Shown: in pieces, positions 11,423 through 25,200 of the stretch | Layout: every line of letters starts with the position of its first letter | Position numbering within the stretch: the stretch's first letter is position 1 | DNA from: Byssochlamys sp. IMV 00236 | Taxonomy: Eukaryota; Ascomycota; Eurotiomycetes; Eurotiales; Thermoascaceae | NCBI GenBank assembly: GCA_001931875.2 | Contig: MSJH02000669.1 | Location: 124,001-188,000 of the forward strand | Direction of reading: 5' to 3' | Length of the DNA stretch: 64,000 nucleotides | The notes under the pieces: model-generated | Database searches by the model: none | What the model saw: only the letters and a program-made list of their open reading frames with translations | What the model was told of the DNA's origin: nothing | Program-made: the position numbers and the translations under genes

Positions 11423-11704
11423 TTAGAAGCAAAGACTGAACAAAAAGGAAAATTTCACCGAACAGGCTGAAGAACGAATCAGATACCCCGAAAGATCGAA
11501 ATCGCTGACAAGAGGGAAATCAAACAAGTCCAAAACTATTCCAGCTATAAGAGCAGATTCCATCGTAGTTTCGTAATTAGTAATGTCCCAAAGACCGTCA
11601 TTCCGTTCCCATATCATGACCGGCCCAAAGATTATTGAAAAATCATATTTGTACAAGAACTTGCCATGAGCATCACGAATGCGCATAAGTCGGAGCTCGT
11701 ACAT
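11423..11704 (-). CDS. Possible 93-aa ORF abutting the Cdc15 stop codon
   Basis: The ATG at 11704 overlaps the stop codon of the Cdc15-type gene (TAATG). The predicted 93-aa product has a protein-like stretch (KFLYKYDFSIIFGP, then ESALIAGIVLDLFDFPLVSDFDL), but I do not recognise it. It lies in what should be the 3' UTR of the upstream gene. It could be a chance ORF, the remnant of a decayed gene, or a small gene with its own promoter. Confidence is low because no splice partner or promoter could be seen. Confidence 0.25.
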   Translation of the reverse strand: MYELRLMRIRDAHGKFLYKYDFSIIFGPVMIWERNDGLWDITNYETTMESALIAGIVLDLFDFPLVSDFDLSGYLIRSSACSVKFSFLFSLCF

Positions 11705-14700
11705 TAGATGTTCTGCAGGTAGTTACTCGGTACCAGACCTGGACGCCCTCGGCTGCCTGTAACTTCTGCTTCCCACCAGCCATCATCTTGCATTCGGATA
11801 ACGGCAAGAATGTCCCCTTTGGAAAAGCCGAGCTCCTCCGGGATAGCAGCAGAATAGCTGTACATTGCTCGTGCTACAAATTCACATCAGTGACCTATTA
11901 GAAGGAAGAGGGTGGTCAACATTTGCTTACCGAAGTGGAGAATTGGACGTCCGTCACGGCTATATTGGCGTCCAGATTCAGCCGGGACTAAACTCTTGCT
12001 TCTACTTCTGGTTCCCTGGCTGCCAGAATCTCCATAGTACATCGACATGGGACGGCCACCATCGTGCCCTCTGGAACCATACGAGTTATAGCCGCTGCCA
12101 TAAGGGTCCATCTGGTTGCCGGATAGCTGGAGTTCCATTCCCCCGGAACTGGAAGGACGAGCTTGTTGTCTAAACTGGGGCTGCGGCGAAGCTGTTCTGG
12201 GCATGTTGCTGGGAGAGCCATGTCTGGAATACGTCTGAGGGGAGTAGCCACGCTCGCCGGCTCGCTTCGTTGGACTTGCAACGGCTGTGGGAGAATTCGA
12301 ATAACGGCCGTTCATGCTATTGGACTGATAGGATTTTGGGCTGGGAGCGCCTCCACTATACTGGCTCATTCGTGTTTCGACGCGAGGAGCAGGCTGGGGA
12401 CTTGCACTTCGTCTAGCAGCAGGAGACCTAGCTCGAGGAACTTCCTGAGAAGCTCCACCTCTTGCTGCCGTGCGAGGAGTATTGTTCGCCCCCCTCAACA
12501 TGTTGTGAGTCTGACCAACATACTTCTGAGTGGTTTTCTGCATCTGTGCAGACGTGAAGGCGGGCTGTGGTGCATCCAAACGCTTGGCTGATGTATCATT
12601 ATATGCAGGAGGTGGTGTAGCCATCGCACCAGTTCCGTAGCTGGAATTTGGAGCTGACGGGGTCGGCGTGGCGATACCATGATATCGATCAGCGGAGACA
12701 CGAGTCGCCGACTGTTTGCCAGCGACTTTGAGGTCCGCCAGGGCGCGAGCAATTGGATCCATTTCATCTTCGGCGTCTTTATTGGCAGGGGTTCCTTTCT
12801 TCACTGTATTATCAGGGGGCGCCACGTCAAAAACGTTGTTGCCAACGTTAAGCTGGAAACTAGCCCTGGGATCAACTGGCTCAGGGCTCCCGGAACCGTG
12901 CTCAATGTCGGCCATGGCTGACACTGGTGGCCCAGCCTTTGTTGGGCTAGTTTGCCTCGAAGAATCCCATGCTCCCCTAGTTGGCTGCACTGAAATTGAC
13001 TGGCGCTCTTTGTCGTGTCTGCTCTTCCGCCGGAAAGGGCTGTTGCTGAAGAAAGCACTCCGTTTCTTTTGGACTTGCTTCTCCGGAGTCATTCCCGGCA
13101 TGGCTACGCCGTTGGTAGGCTTCGTGGGGGATTGTCTAGCACTCGGCGGTTCCTGGCTTGAGAAGGATGTTGGGTTCGAGACATCACTCTGTGAGTCCCG
13201 GCTTGAAGGTCGATGACCACTTGTGCCGGAGCTGCGTTCAGAGGGCGGACCGGTACGACAGAACATGGTCATACCGTCAGTTGGATACGCATTGTGAGGG
13301 ACGCTCCCGATCTCCCCGTGCTGTTCTGGATGGTAGTTCGGTGGTAGTTGGCCATGCTGCCCACTGCGGCGAAGGTCCAACGGCGCTGGCTGCTGTGGTG
13401 CTTGCTGTTGCGATACAGGCTGCGGAGGTAAATGTTCCTGCTGGGGCTGTGGTGCTGGCTTTTGTGGTGCTGGTTTTTGTGGCGTGACAGTTGCCTCTCT
13501 GCTCGAAGGGGTTGTAGGAGCAGGATGGCCCATTTGCGCGGCCAGATCCGACTGCGGGTCATGGTGAGATTCGTATGTCGACGGCTGCGGAGACGAACTT
13601 CTGAATGCCGGATTGATAGTACGCTGAAACTGCGCCACAGAGTAGCCCTCTTCCTCTGAAATTTCGGAGCTCGAGTCATTGACGTCCCCGCGACAGAAGT
13701 TGATGTATTTTGGAGGGTCCGGGATTTCTTGCCCGGTGCCCTTTTCCTTGATAAAGCTGCTGATGTCCTTCTCGACTTCACAGTTCTCCAATGCGAGGCG
13801 AATCTTCTCGCAGGACTAGGCCAGGATGAGCATGAGAGGAGTATGGTTAACGGGAAATGAACATAACTTACAGCATCATCACTGACGCAGACTGTCGAAG
13901 CGATGTTGGCGTAGCTCCAGAGGCTGCTTTTGGTGAAATCCAAGCGCTCTTCCTCGAGATCCTGGAATTTCTGTATTGGTGTTAGCCTTAGTAGGGGCAT
14001 GTAGTGTGCCGTGACGTACATCGCATGCAGATTTCCATTCCTTGTTCCAACGACCCGTTGTCTCTTCGAGGACTTTGACTGCAGCCTCATATTCACTGCT
14101 ATTGGCCGCGAGTTGGACCTGGGTCTTCTCGAGCTTGGCTTTGTTTTTTCGCTCTTCTTGGCCCATCACCATGTGTCCTTGTGCAAGATAACCTTTGATT
14201 CGCAAACAGTCCTGCTCGAAACGATCTCTGGTCTAAACAGCAATGAGTACTTAAGCTCTTGATAGGTAGTTGGAAGACTGGTCTCACCTTGTTTACAGTT
14301 GCAGTCTGCTGCATCTTGGTCTTCAGGATTCGCTCGATTCCATTCTGTATAATCTTGCGTCTCTCTTTCATTCCGCCCGCGAACGCAGCCAATGGTTCCT
14401 CCAATTCTCTTTTCATTTGAGCGGCGATTGCAGAGTGTGCCTTTGCGATTGCCTCTGTCTCTCCACGCACTACATCCAGTGATGCGCGTAGGGTACCGGT
14501 TTCAGCGGAGCCCAAAGGCTTGCGACATAGGGACATAAGTTTTCTCGCATATTCGTCTTCGATCGCAGCACGAACTGTTTCGTGGCATTAGAGACTTCTC
14601 CCAATGGTGTAATTGAGGTTAACATACTGTTGTAGAATGCCTTCATCTCATCACAAGTCACTTTCGCATTGTGCATGCGTTCTAACATTGGTCCAACGCC

Positions 14701-14842
14701 CGCATCGTCCTTCCCCCAGAAATTATTCGCGACTGTACAGACAACGGTCAGTCTTTCCCTTCACCATCAATCGACCTGCGGAGGCTCTGGGGAACTAACA
14801 AGAAAGAGAGACCGTCGGTCCCTCTGCTACTGTGCCAGGCAT
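11704..14842 (-). CDS. Cdc15/Imp2-type F-BAR and SH3 protein
   Basis: Seven exons: 14842-14800, 14732-14628, 14574-14288, 14232-14020, 13970-13872, 13815-11931 and 11873-11704, giving 933 aa. All introns are 49-67 nt, and phases add up exactly. The N-terminus (MPGTVAEGPTVSLSFANNFW, then GKDDAGVGPMLERMHNAKVTCDEM) opens an F-BAR domain of about residues 15-270. A long disordered middle rich in Gln, Pro and Ser follows, and a C-terminal SH3 (ARAMYSYSAA, then DGWWEAEV, then GLVPSNYLQNI) ends the protein at about residues 877-933. This order matches fission yeast Cdc15/Imp2 and Hof1. The family bends membrane and scaffolds formins, type II myosin and other partners of the contractile ring, so a role in septation at the plasma membrane is expected. 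Many Ser sites in the middle suggest regulation by phosphorylation. Confidence 0.9.
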
Positions 14843-16040
14843 GCTTGCTGTCTGTTTGTCTGTGATCGATAACCCTTCGAGCCGTCGGCCAGCGTCTGCT
14901 CACTGTTCGAAAACAAGGGCGCCTTGGGCAGTCAACAACAAGGCTGCACAACACACAAAATTCTCCCAGGCCGGTCTGGAGATACAAGCCGTATTAAATT
15001 GGGACAGGAATCTGTGGAGTTGAAGCGGTGCAACCGTGGAATGGAGCTGGATAGAAGTGGGCTGGCCATGTTTACTTCCTGGTGTCTCTCGGGGCAACGG
15101 CCGGGCGGCTCACGGCACTGGTCACTTCTCACCCACATCCAATCCGACAACATCATCTCTACCATAGTTCTTAATACTCCACGCGAGCACGGCTGTCGCT
15201 GGGGCGGTTGATGCTGGACGATCGAGAGAATCTTGAACACTGATAGGTGCTGGTCCGTCAGGTACGACGCTGCGGCCCTACATCAGGCTTGCATAACGCC
15301 TTACCTGCACGCCGTTGATGTGCTCATCCTGACAATCCTTTGCTTACCGACGATGGCTTACATGGCGCTAGTTAACTAGCAATTGTTCTGCTCTCTTACT
15401 CAACATGTTGAGAAGGATGACTAGTTACACTTGTCAGGAGCCTCGTCCTGTGTGGAGTGATAAATAGTTAGCTTCTCCGGCACCGGTGCTCATCAGCCCT
15501 ATACAAGCTATTCTTTAATAGTATCAACCAGGGAATCGGGAAGAGAACGTTGCGCCGACTAAGATTAAGCTACTGTTAGCTTGTTCAAGGCGGGGCAGCT
15601 CTGCGTAAGTAAGGCTGGGTAACTTAGGCCAACAGTCTGATTGCGCTCATCAGTGTGGATGACACAAGAGATCGCGTGGACTCGGAAACGTGCCTCAAAC
15701 CCATCAGACGGATCTTTATTATGCCACCAAGTAATCTGGAATCCCATGAATCTATATGTGCTTGGCCCTGCGGCAGATACTTATTATCTCTCTCCCAAGC
15801 AATACTACTCGCAACTGCGCACGCCATCTGAGTCAGATATTCTGCCATCCCTGCTCGCGCATTATGCAGTGACACAATTCAACAGAGATAACGGGCAGGC
15901 CCACGATATCCTTATCGCTTCCCATGTTAATCGTAGTTCGTATCCAGCTTCAAATACTTTCTTCACCCACAGTGTGTCTGGTTGCTAGATAAAATCCTCC
16001 TCGCATGGCGCCCTGATAATTGACAAGGAGATCCTTTACC
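14843..16040. other. Divergent intergenic region
   Basis: About 1.2 kb separating the Cdc15-type gene (-) from the MFS gene (+), so it holds both promoters. Small ORFs on both strands near 14.9-15.2 kb overlap each other and are not protein-like. No other signal seen. Confidence 0.5.
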
Positions 16041-17615
16041 ATGGCATGGAGCATTCTAAGAAAACAGGCTGTGTGGTTATGGGGGCCACAGAAAGCGGAT
16101 CGAGAGCTGCTCCAAAGACTGGATATCACCCTACTTCCATACTTCTCCCTAATCTGGTTCCTGTTTGGTGTGACCCGTGCTTCCTACTCATCGGCATATA
16201 TAAGCGGCATGAAAGAAGCTTTGAACTTTCAAGGGAAAGATTACAATTATATGAATACAGCATACCTCGTCGTCTATGCAGTCTGCCAGATTCCCGGGAC
16301 AAGCTTGTTGACGATCGTACGGCCCAAATATGTATTCGTGATCGCGAATCTCACTTGGAGTGTTCTTACGTTGGTTACATACAAGATGCAACACTCCTGG
16401 CAGATAATCGTGCTGAATGCTCTTGAAGGAGGGTTCAGCGCTATTGCTTAGTAGGTACCCATCAGAAAATTCTGATCTGAGGTTATCTCCTAACGGTCTT
16501 GTACAGTGTAGGCGCGCACTTTATTTTGGGTTCCTGGTATAAAAAGACAGAGCTGGGCACTCGAGCTGCGATATTCTGTATTTTTGGCCATCTGGGTAGT
16601 ATGGCAGGCGGCTGGATCCAAGCCGGCCTGTTGAAATCGTTGGCCGGTAAACATGGCCTTCCTGCCTGGAAGTGGATCTTCATTATTGTCTCTGTGATGA
16701 CCATCCCGGTGGCACTGTTTGGTAAGCCTAGATCCAAGAGACAGACGGGAGATTGAGGATCTAATGGAAAGCAGGATGGGTCTTTATCCCAGATCTCCCA
16801 GAGCATCGAGCAGCTTGGTATCTTACTGAGGAACAGAAAGAACATGCTGTAACACGACTCGGTGCTACGTCCAACAAAACATGGGATATCACAGTATTCA
16901 AGCGCGTCCTTCTGAGCTGGCAGTTTTATCTGCTTCCACTGATATTTATGTGTAAGTTGAAATAATAACGACTTTTTATGGTAAGATGGACTGACTTGCG
17001 GAAGTATATTCATTATGCGTTCAATCTTTAGGAAACAATGTCATGCAGCTATGGATGGCATCCCGTGGATACACCGTCATCCAACAGAACAACTATCCTA
17101 CAGCAGTATACGCTACTGCAATTGTCGGAACAATAGTTTATGCTATTATTTCAGACAAGCTCAAGTCCCGCTGGGAATGCTCCATCGCCATCGGTCTGAC
17201 ATTTGTAGTGGGCAGTGCTATCCTAGTGGCTGATCCCGCCGCTGACTCTGCACACTTTTTCGCATTCTATCTTTTGGGCACGACATACGCTCCGCAAGCT
17301 CTCTGGTATTCCTGGATGGCAGACGTAACGAGTCATGATGTTCAGCTGCGTGCCATCACGACAGGTTTCATGAACTCCTTCGATTTCGCTTTTGTGACAT
17401 GGTGGCCCCTGATATTCTACCCTGTGACTGATGCGCCGAACTTTGAGAAGGGATACATTGCTAGTTTAGTCACCGGCGCATTAACGATACCTTTCATTAT
17501 TCTCATTGCATATTTGGAAAAGCGGGACGTCGCAAAAGGATTCATTGGAAGAAATCAGGAAGAGGAAGTCGTGCCAGAAGACGAAGAGGCTATTGTGAAT
17601 ACGACACCGAAGTAA
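16041..17615 (+). CDS. MFS transporter, allantoate/pantothenate (ACS) group
   Basis: Four exons, 16041-16450, 16507-16721, 16775-16951 and 17005-17615, give 470 aa; introns are 53-56 nt with good signals. The protein begins MAWSILRKQAVWLWG, then has a set of about 12 hydrophobic segments. The first loop carries the family's LDITLLPYFSLIWF and GVTRASYSSAYISGMKEAL sequences. The C-terminal tail is acidic (EEEVVPEDEE), as in Dal5, Fen2 and Liz1 relatives. These proteins import small carboxylates, vitamins or ureides by proton symport at the plasma membrane; the substrate here cannot be told. Fen2/Liz1-type pantothenate uptake is one possibility. No pathway genes sit beside it. Confidence 0.82.
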
Positions 17616-19219
17616 AACTGAGAACAACTACTTACGAATGACGCGAACAATTATACATATTGGATCCTGTCGAATCCTAAACGGCACGGAAGGAATAATA
17701 TAGTTTGAACCTCCCAGCTAGTAGTTAGATGGCTTACTTGACTCTAGATCTAGGGAGGAGATTGATCCCATATTTATCTCCTCCTAATCACACAAGTCTC
17801 TGTGCGCGGGCAGATACTCATAATGACACTACCTCCTCTACAGGCGTTCACTTGATATGAATTATGATAAATATATTCTAATCACCACCTTTTGTGTGTT
17901 TATGGTCATCATCAAATCATGTCAATGAAATAGCCATAAGATAGAACGACGTCCTAAATTTACTTACGGGAACAGAACACACTGAAAATCTAGTCAGGAT
18001 GAACACCTAGTTGCTTACCGTATGAGGGAAATGCAAACCCCAGGGTTCGTGTTGCTGTTCCTGAACTAAGACAAAGTTCATACTCTGTCCTATATTTATT
18101 ATTTCGTTGCTATGATGCATATAGTTAATACACGCATGCATTGTTTAGTAATACCTATCGTCGATGGAAAAATTACTGCCATTTATACCACACAATCTAC
18201 GAGTTATCTCGACGTAAGAGTTTAGAATCTACGTGGATTTCTCTTAAGGTACCTTGAGTTTGAATACCTTACAGTAATCGAGAGAGGAATCGTGACCGTA
18301 GAAAAGTTTCGATAGCCGTGCCCCTTTTGAACTGGCGCCAACATCCTGTACTTAGTTAGAGTGTGTAGTTGCTACGTTGCTCTTTTGGCCTCAGCTATTT
18401 TCGATTTGTTAGATCAGGAGCACGCACAGGACCAGCGAAGAGCATGGAATCGAGGGCGGGCTAGGGTGGCTACAGTCCACGAGTCCGGTCCGATGTGTAC
18501 TGGAACGCTTGCTGGAATGCCGGGTAAGGAATGTCCACAACGTCGCAGGTGTGTCTGGCAGGTGGAAGGCGCTGACCCCGAGCTGAAGTAGATATCTAAA
18601 GCGTGCACTAAAATTCGCCATGGCGCCGACCTGTTCAACTTGACCCTCGAGTCTCCCGAGTTTCTTCGCCATCGCTAAAAAAGGCGTCGCCGGGGAGAAT
18701 GCCAAGGGTGTATCACGTGATAGGCTGCCCGCGTCGCACAGCAGCCCAATCATCGCACTGGAAATTAGGGTATCCTCATAAACCACAATAAAAAAAAAAT
18801 CATCCCGTAGAAGAAATCAATATTGTGAGTAGAGCTCCCTGTATGTGCCACTATATATAGAGAAATACTCTTGGTAGGTGACTGCGTAGAAAAGAAATCG
18901 TTACTGTGTACTCGAGCGCGGGCGCCTTCGAGTCGGAGCCACAGAGCTTCAGCCTCCTTCTGGTTAGACCAGCCAGGTCGCCATCTCCACCTTGCAACCT
19001 ATCCTCACCTCTTTGCCCGTTCCTGTGTAGAACTTCCTCCAGCACACCTCAAAGACCAACCGTCTACCCCTCCGCGCATCATCCACTGTCCGAGATCAGA
19101 GCAATCTGGTGGGATAACATCCTGAGCACGACATCCTGATCGACCTGTGCAAGTCGGTCACCACGTCTACCGGATCAAATTCTTCGATCAGCCTCAGATC
19201 AAATGATCGCGTTTCCTAG
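17616..19219. other. Intergenic region upstream of Not1
   Basis: About 1.6 kb. The first half (17.6-18.35 kb) is AT-rich. A 125-codon minus-strand ORF at 18409-18786 lacks an ATG at its start and is not convincing. The last 350 bp are pyrimidine-rich and likely carry the Not1 promoter and 5' UTR. Confidence 0.5.
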
Positions 19220-22200
19220 ATGACCTTCCCTCCCCCTCCCCCTTCCACTCAATCATCGATTGCTTCTGGCACCGATAAGTCCTCTTCTACCAGGTCTGCA
19301 AGATCTCAACAGTCACCTTGGGGTTCTGCGCCTCAGTCCAGTCTACGCCGTGGGTTGACGCCGCTCGCAACCGCGAATCTTTCGTCTGCGTCCGCCGCCG
19401 CAGCATCAGCTCGTCGCTCGACCCAATCGAGTAGTCCCGGTGCAGGTTTCTCGACGACGTCTCCCTTGACGTCTAGCTTCTCGTCGATCTTGAACTCGGC
19501 AAACAGGCTTCCAGGGAGCCGTAGCGGCCCTTCCCCGGTCTCGACACCGTCGCCTTTTACATCCCTTCAAACTGGCTCGCAGCAACACCAGCCGGGCCAG
19601 TCTCTCTCCTCTCCAAAATCGAGGGCCTTGACGCCGTCTTCAGCGTCGCATCTGGCTTCCGCAACCGTGGGCGGAGGAGGCAGCGGGGGCGGTGGTGGGA
19701 CGGGACCCTCGAGAGGTGCAGCCTTCTCGCCGTTGTCATCGGGTCCAACCGTTAACTCACCCACGGGCTTCTCTTCGGATAAGCCAGGATCTGGTGTAAA
19801 CACAAGCCAGTCTTCTCTGACGAAGATATCGGTAGCCCAGGTTTTCCTTCTGCTGGACTCCATCACCGAAAAAGAAGGGAAAGAGAAGTGGGAAACCAAA
19901 GCCGCTCAAATCCATAAGGTGCGCACCCTGATCCCTGTTGCAACAAGGCTAGATTAGAGGGAACTGACAGCTCTTAGCTTGTGGATTCGAACGGGATGGA
20001 GGTTTTTTCCAAATATTTCCGCCGACTTGTGACTGGCAACGCTCCTCAGATCTTTCCCGGCACCAACAAAGCCGTGGAGAATGCCGGAAACTACCCCCTT
20101 CTAGTGCAGGAGATGCAAAAGGCCACACAAGATTTGGATCAGGCACAAAGAATTGCAGAGACAATAGATACATCAGATGGTGATATCTTTCGAGACTTCG
20201 ATCTCTCCACATTCCTAGACCACTTCAAGCTTGACCCGTTGGCAAAGGTCTCGTTGGCACTGGCTTTCAAGACAGCAAACAAGTCTGACTTGCGTGCAAA
20301 AGGTGAGCGACAGTCTCTGGAAGACGATTGTCAAAGATAGATTGCTGACCTCATACTAGCTGATGCGATCTTGACGAACTCGACGCCCCAGTTCTTGCAG
20401 AGTCTGGCTACGCCATCTGATGTTAACAAGGACTTCAGCGCTTCGTTCCTCGGCCTCACGATTGAACGCTTCATCCTCTATCCGCCGCGCAATTTCAATG
20501 AAGATGTGAAGACGAAACTGATATATGCGGCCAGTCTGCGATACCAGAAACTCGGATCAGATATCCCTCCCGAGATATCATCTGGTCTACAGATGCTGCA
20601 TTTCATCAATCCTCGTCTCATCCTTGTACGTCAGCTCCACTCCAGGGGACCGAAGGCCACTTCAAGCCAGGATGCAGTGAATGAGGCCATAACCGCTGCC
20701 GGTTCGGATAGTTGGAGCGAAGAGCACATCGGCAATGCTCTGCTCTTCATGGTTCTGTCACAGTATTTCCGGGACTATTCACTGGAGACATTCCTTAAAG
20801 CTGTCCAGGCACACTACGCCGAGAAACGGATTAACTGGTCCACCATTCTGCGGCAGTTTGACCGTGAAGGACTCCGCATTGATGCAGAACCATTCGCGAA
20901 GCTATATTCAGCGTTACTGACGGTAGCAGTGGGGGATTCTGCCTTAGACGTCCAAAGACTCTGGGGTGGTGACTGGGAACATCGTGATGCTCAGATTTCT
21001 TTCCTGACGGCATTCATCATATCTGGCGTGGATGTCACCCAGATCCCCAACCTGAGAGCTACCTTCCAAGCGGATCTGTTCGCAGATGGTCCGGAGCCTG
21101 TTCGTCTCCGTGGCGAACGCGCTGTCAAGTCTCCGCTACGCTCTCTAGATGCCATGAGAGCTATCTTTGATCTGGCCCTGTTTTCACAGGCATCATGGGC
21201 GACTGCTGAAAGTCAGCTGTTAATTAAGTCGGTTGTCCAGCATGACCTCCCCGTTTTCCTTTGTTCGACGCTGGCTCTGCCGCAGCCTTGGACAAGCGTG
21301 CAGCAGAGCTTCGTGCTACGTACCCTCGTTGTTTTCCTCTTAAAACAAGAGGAAGGCTATCAACTTGCGCTCCATGGCGTCTGGAAACAGGACAGGCAAT
21401 GGGTTGCAGAGCAACTCTTCACGACGTTCACACAGGATCCGACGACTACTGCCGCCATCTACGAACATGCTGTTGAGTACGGCTGGCTAGACTACCTTCT
21501 TGGTTTCACCAATGGTCTTGCTATAGATCTTGCCTCTCTGGCCCATCGAAAGGGTTCCTTCGACCTGGAACAGTGGGTCCGCAACGCAGCCCAGAAAGGA
21601 CCTATGGATATGGGTAGTCTCCTGTCAAAGTTTCTAAGGATCAAGGCCGAGGATGAACTTCATGTCCAGAGAAAGGAACAGCCAGCTCCGCAAATGGTGA
21701 GCTTATCTGTCAAGACGGTCTTCACTCTTCTGTCAATTCTGGAGGAATACGTCGGCGACCGCGAGAACCTTACGCCCGTGCAGCGAATCTGTATCCAGAC
21801 CTATCCTAGATTGATCAACTATGGAGAGGGATTTGATGACATTATCGATGCTAATGGCGAGAACGGAAACGCACTGCCTGAAGTCATCGACAAGCAGATG
21901 CAGGAACTGTTCGGCAAAATGTACCATGAAGAGCTGTCACTACGGGAGATACTCGAGTTAATGAGACGCTACAAGAATTCACGTGATCCCGCGGAGCAAG
22001 ATCTGTTCGCCTGCATGGTTCATGGACTCATCGACGAGTATCATTGTTACCATGAATACCCATTGGAGGCCTTGACCAAGACCGCCGTTATGTTCGGTGG
22101 CATCATCAACTTCAGGCTGATCGACGGTATCCCTCTTAAAGTCGGCTTGGGTATGATCTTGGAAGCAGTCCGGGACCATGAGCCACATGACCCGATGTAC

Positions 22201-25200
22201 AAGTTTGGTGTCGAAGCGATTGAGCAACTGATCGCCCGTCTCCCGGAATGGGTTGGATTTTGCCACCTCTTGCTCCAAATCCCAAGCCTCCATGGCACGA
22301 CCATCTCACAAAAGGCAGAGGAGGTACTACGGGAACAGGGCAACCAAGCCGCCAGTGAAGCAGAGCTGGCGAGACTCAATGGTGTTTCTGACGGACAGGT
22401 GACCATAAATGGCAACGTCGATGAGCTGATGGCATCTGATGGCGCGTCTCGCAAGTTCCGCTCGCTCCATGTCGATCCACCACTGCGTCCTGATATCTAT
22501 CGGGATCCAGACGAAGAGGTGCAGGACAAGATCCTCTTCGTCTTGAACAATGTGTCAGAGCAGAATATCGAGGTAAAGCTGAAGGATCTTAAGGACGTTC
22601 TTCGAGATGAACACCACCAGTGGTTTGCGTCCTATCTTGTCGAGGAGAGAGCGAAGTTGCAACCAAACTTCCAACAGCTTTATCTTGATCTTTTAGAGCT
22701 CCTCGGTGACAGGACGCTCTGGGCCGAGGTCCTCAGGGAGACCTATGTCAGTGCTATCAGGTTGCTGAACGCCGAGTCTACGTTGAACTCGTCAACTGAT
22801 CGGAGCCATCTCAAAAACCTCGGCGCATGGCTAGGGTCTCTGACCATTGCTAAGGACAAGCCTATCAAGCATAAGAACATCTATTTCAAAGAGCTTCTTA
22901 TAGAAGGTTTCGATACACAACGCCTCATGGTTGTGATCCCTTTCACTTGCAAAGTCCTCATCCAGGCGGCTAAATCCACCATCTTCAGACCGCCCAACCC
23001 CTGGCTGATGGACATTCTTGCTCTACTATTGGAGCTTTATCACTTTGCTGAGCTCAAGTTGAACCTCAAATTCGAGATCGAGGTTCTCTGCAAAGATCTG
23101 GAGCTCGATCACAAGGCCATTGAACCTTCTACGTGCATCAGAGACCGTGCCGCTCATGCTGAAGATGGCATATCCACTGCCAACATCCCCGAGGGCTTGG
23201 AAGCATTCGAAGATATGTCGCTTGCGGCCATTAACCAGGGAATGCGGAACGAGAGGCTCTCGCCAGCTGCCATCATGTCATCGCTGCCCAGCTTGGACAA
23301 GATCCTTGTCTTCCCATCGTCGGCAAGCAGCATGGTCGACCCGAACGTGCTCAGACAGATCGTTCACAGCGCAGTTGAGCGAGCCATTGCTGAAATCATA
23401 ACGCCTGTTGTAGAACGCTCTATAACAATTGCTTCGATATCGACCGTTCAGCTGGTGTCGAAGGATTTCGCTATGGAACCCGACGAGGAGAAGGTTCGTC
23501 ACGCCGCTCAAATCATGGTCCGCCAACTTGCTGGTAGTCTGGCCTTGGTGACTTGTAAAGAACCTCTGAAAATGAGCATGACAAACTACATCCGGATGAT
23601 CCAACAGGAGTATTCTGAGCAGCCCATGCCAGAAGGCTTAATTCTCATGTGCGTCAATGACAACCTAGATGCTGCCTGTGGTATCGTCGAGAAAGCAGCG
23701 GAAGAGAAGGCCATCCCGGAGATTGAGAAGGTCATTGAGCCTCAACTAGAAGCACGCAGGAGGCACAGAGCAACGCGTCCGAATGAACCGTTCATCGATC
23801 CTTCTATGAATCGCTGGGGCTTGTTCATTCCTGAGCCCTACAGACAGGTTCCTGGAGGCCTCAACAAAGAACAGCTCGCAATATACGAGGACTTTGCTCG
23901 CCAATCACGAGGACCAGTATCCGCGCGCCTTCAAAGTATTTCGACCGATTCAGGTAGACAGCTGCCAGACGTTCTTCAGGAATCTTATCCGGCTATTCCT
24001 AACCTCTCCACTCCTGCTGAACAGCCTGCTGTTCCTCACCAGACACCGCAAGCGCAGCAAGATGTCCGTCTCCAGCAATCCGGTGTGGTCGGTGCCCAGC
24101 CGCAGCTAAACGGTTTCCTCGAGGCACAGAGCCCCAGGGACAAAATCGATACTCTTGTCTCTGATCTTCAGCTGGCTGCCCGGAATGCTCCCGAAGAACA
24201 TATCAAGGAACTCGGCAGGGAAAGCTCGGTGCTGCAGGCTTATAATCAAGTGCTGCGCACCATCCTCTCCTCCCCGAATGGCGAGGACTTGGCTAGGTTG
24301 ACCGCTGTCAAGATCTGTACGACATTATATTCCCAAACTGAGCGTTCCCTGGAGATTGAAGTCTTGGTCCACTTGCTCGCCAAGATCTGCGACATGTCCT
24401 CGCTAGTAGCAAGATACACGTGGGCCATTCTTTCGGAAGTGGACGATGAACATATGTTCAATGTCCCTGTCACAGTTGCTCTCATTGATGCAGGACTGCT
24501 CGACCTCCATCGGGTAGACATGATCCTTACGAAGTTGATTCTGCAGAAGAATACTAGTGCCTTAGAGCTTCTCTCTAACTTGATGGACCATGTTCTTTTC
24601 AATGATGAACCATCGGCTCTGCGATCTGATTTCTCTGGAAGCTTGGAAGCCATGAATCAGTGGCTTGTCGAAGACTCCAGCTTGTCAATTGCCAGTGAAA
24701 TCATTCGCAAACTGCGCGAATCTGGGGTTCCTGAGGTGGCTGACTCTCTTCTCGGTGATGAGGCGAGGGCGAAACGCGATCAGATGGAGTATATCTTCAG
24801 TGAATGGATCGGTGTCTACAAGTTCCCCGGCGCGACGGATCGGACCTACTACAGTTTCCTGAAGGACATGCACCAGAGGCAAGTTATGAATAACCAGGAG
24901 GATTCGGCCCTATTCTTCAGGCTGAGCATCGATATCTCGGTTGCCATGTTCGAGCACGAGTTACAGAACCCCAACGGTAGTCTCGACGAGGCATTCCTGT
25001 ACATCGACGCCCTTGCCAAACTTGTTATCTTGTTGGTCAAGTTCCAGGGAGAGAGCACCGGATCTGTCAAGGCCAGCAAGCCAGCTTACCTTAACTCTAT
25101 TCTCTCGCTCCTGGTCCTGGTCCTCAATCATCATCAGGTTATGCGTGGTGAGGCCTTCAATCAGAGAGTCTTCTTCAGGCTGTTCTCCAGCATCCTTTGC

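Noticed and set aside
18409..18786. 125-codon minus-strand ORF upstream of Not1
   Set aside because: It lacks an ATG at its 5' end, has no recognisable motif and overlaps plus-strand ORFs of similar quality.
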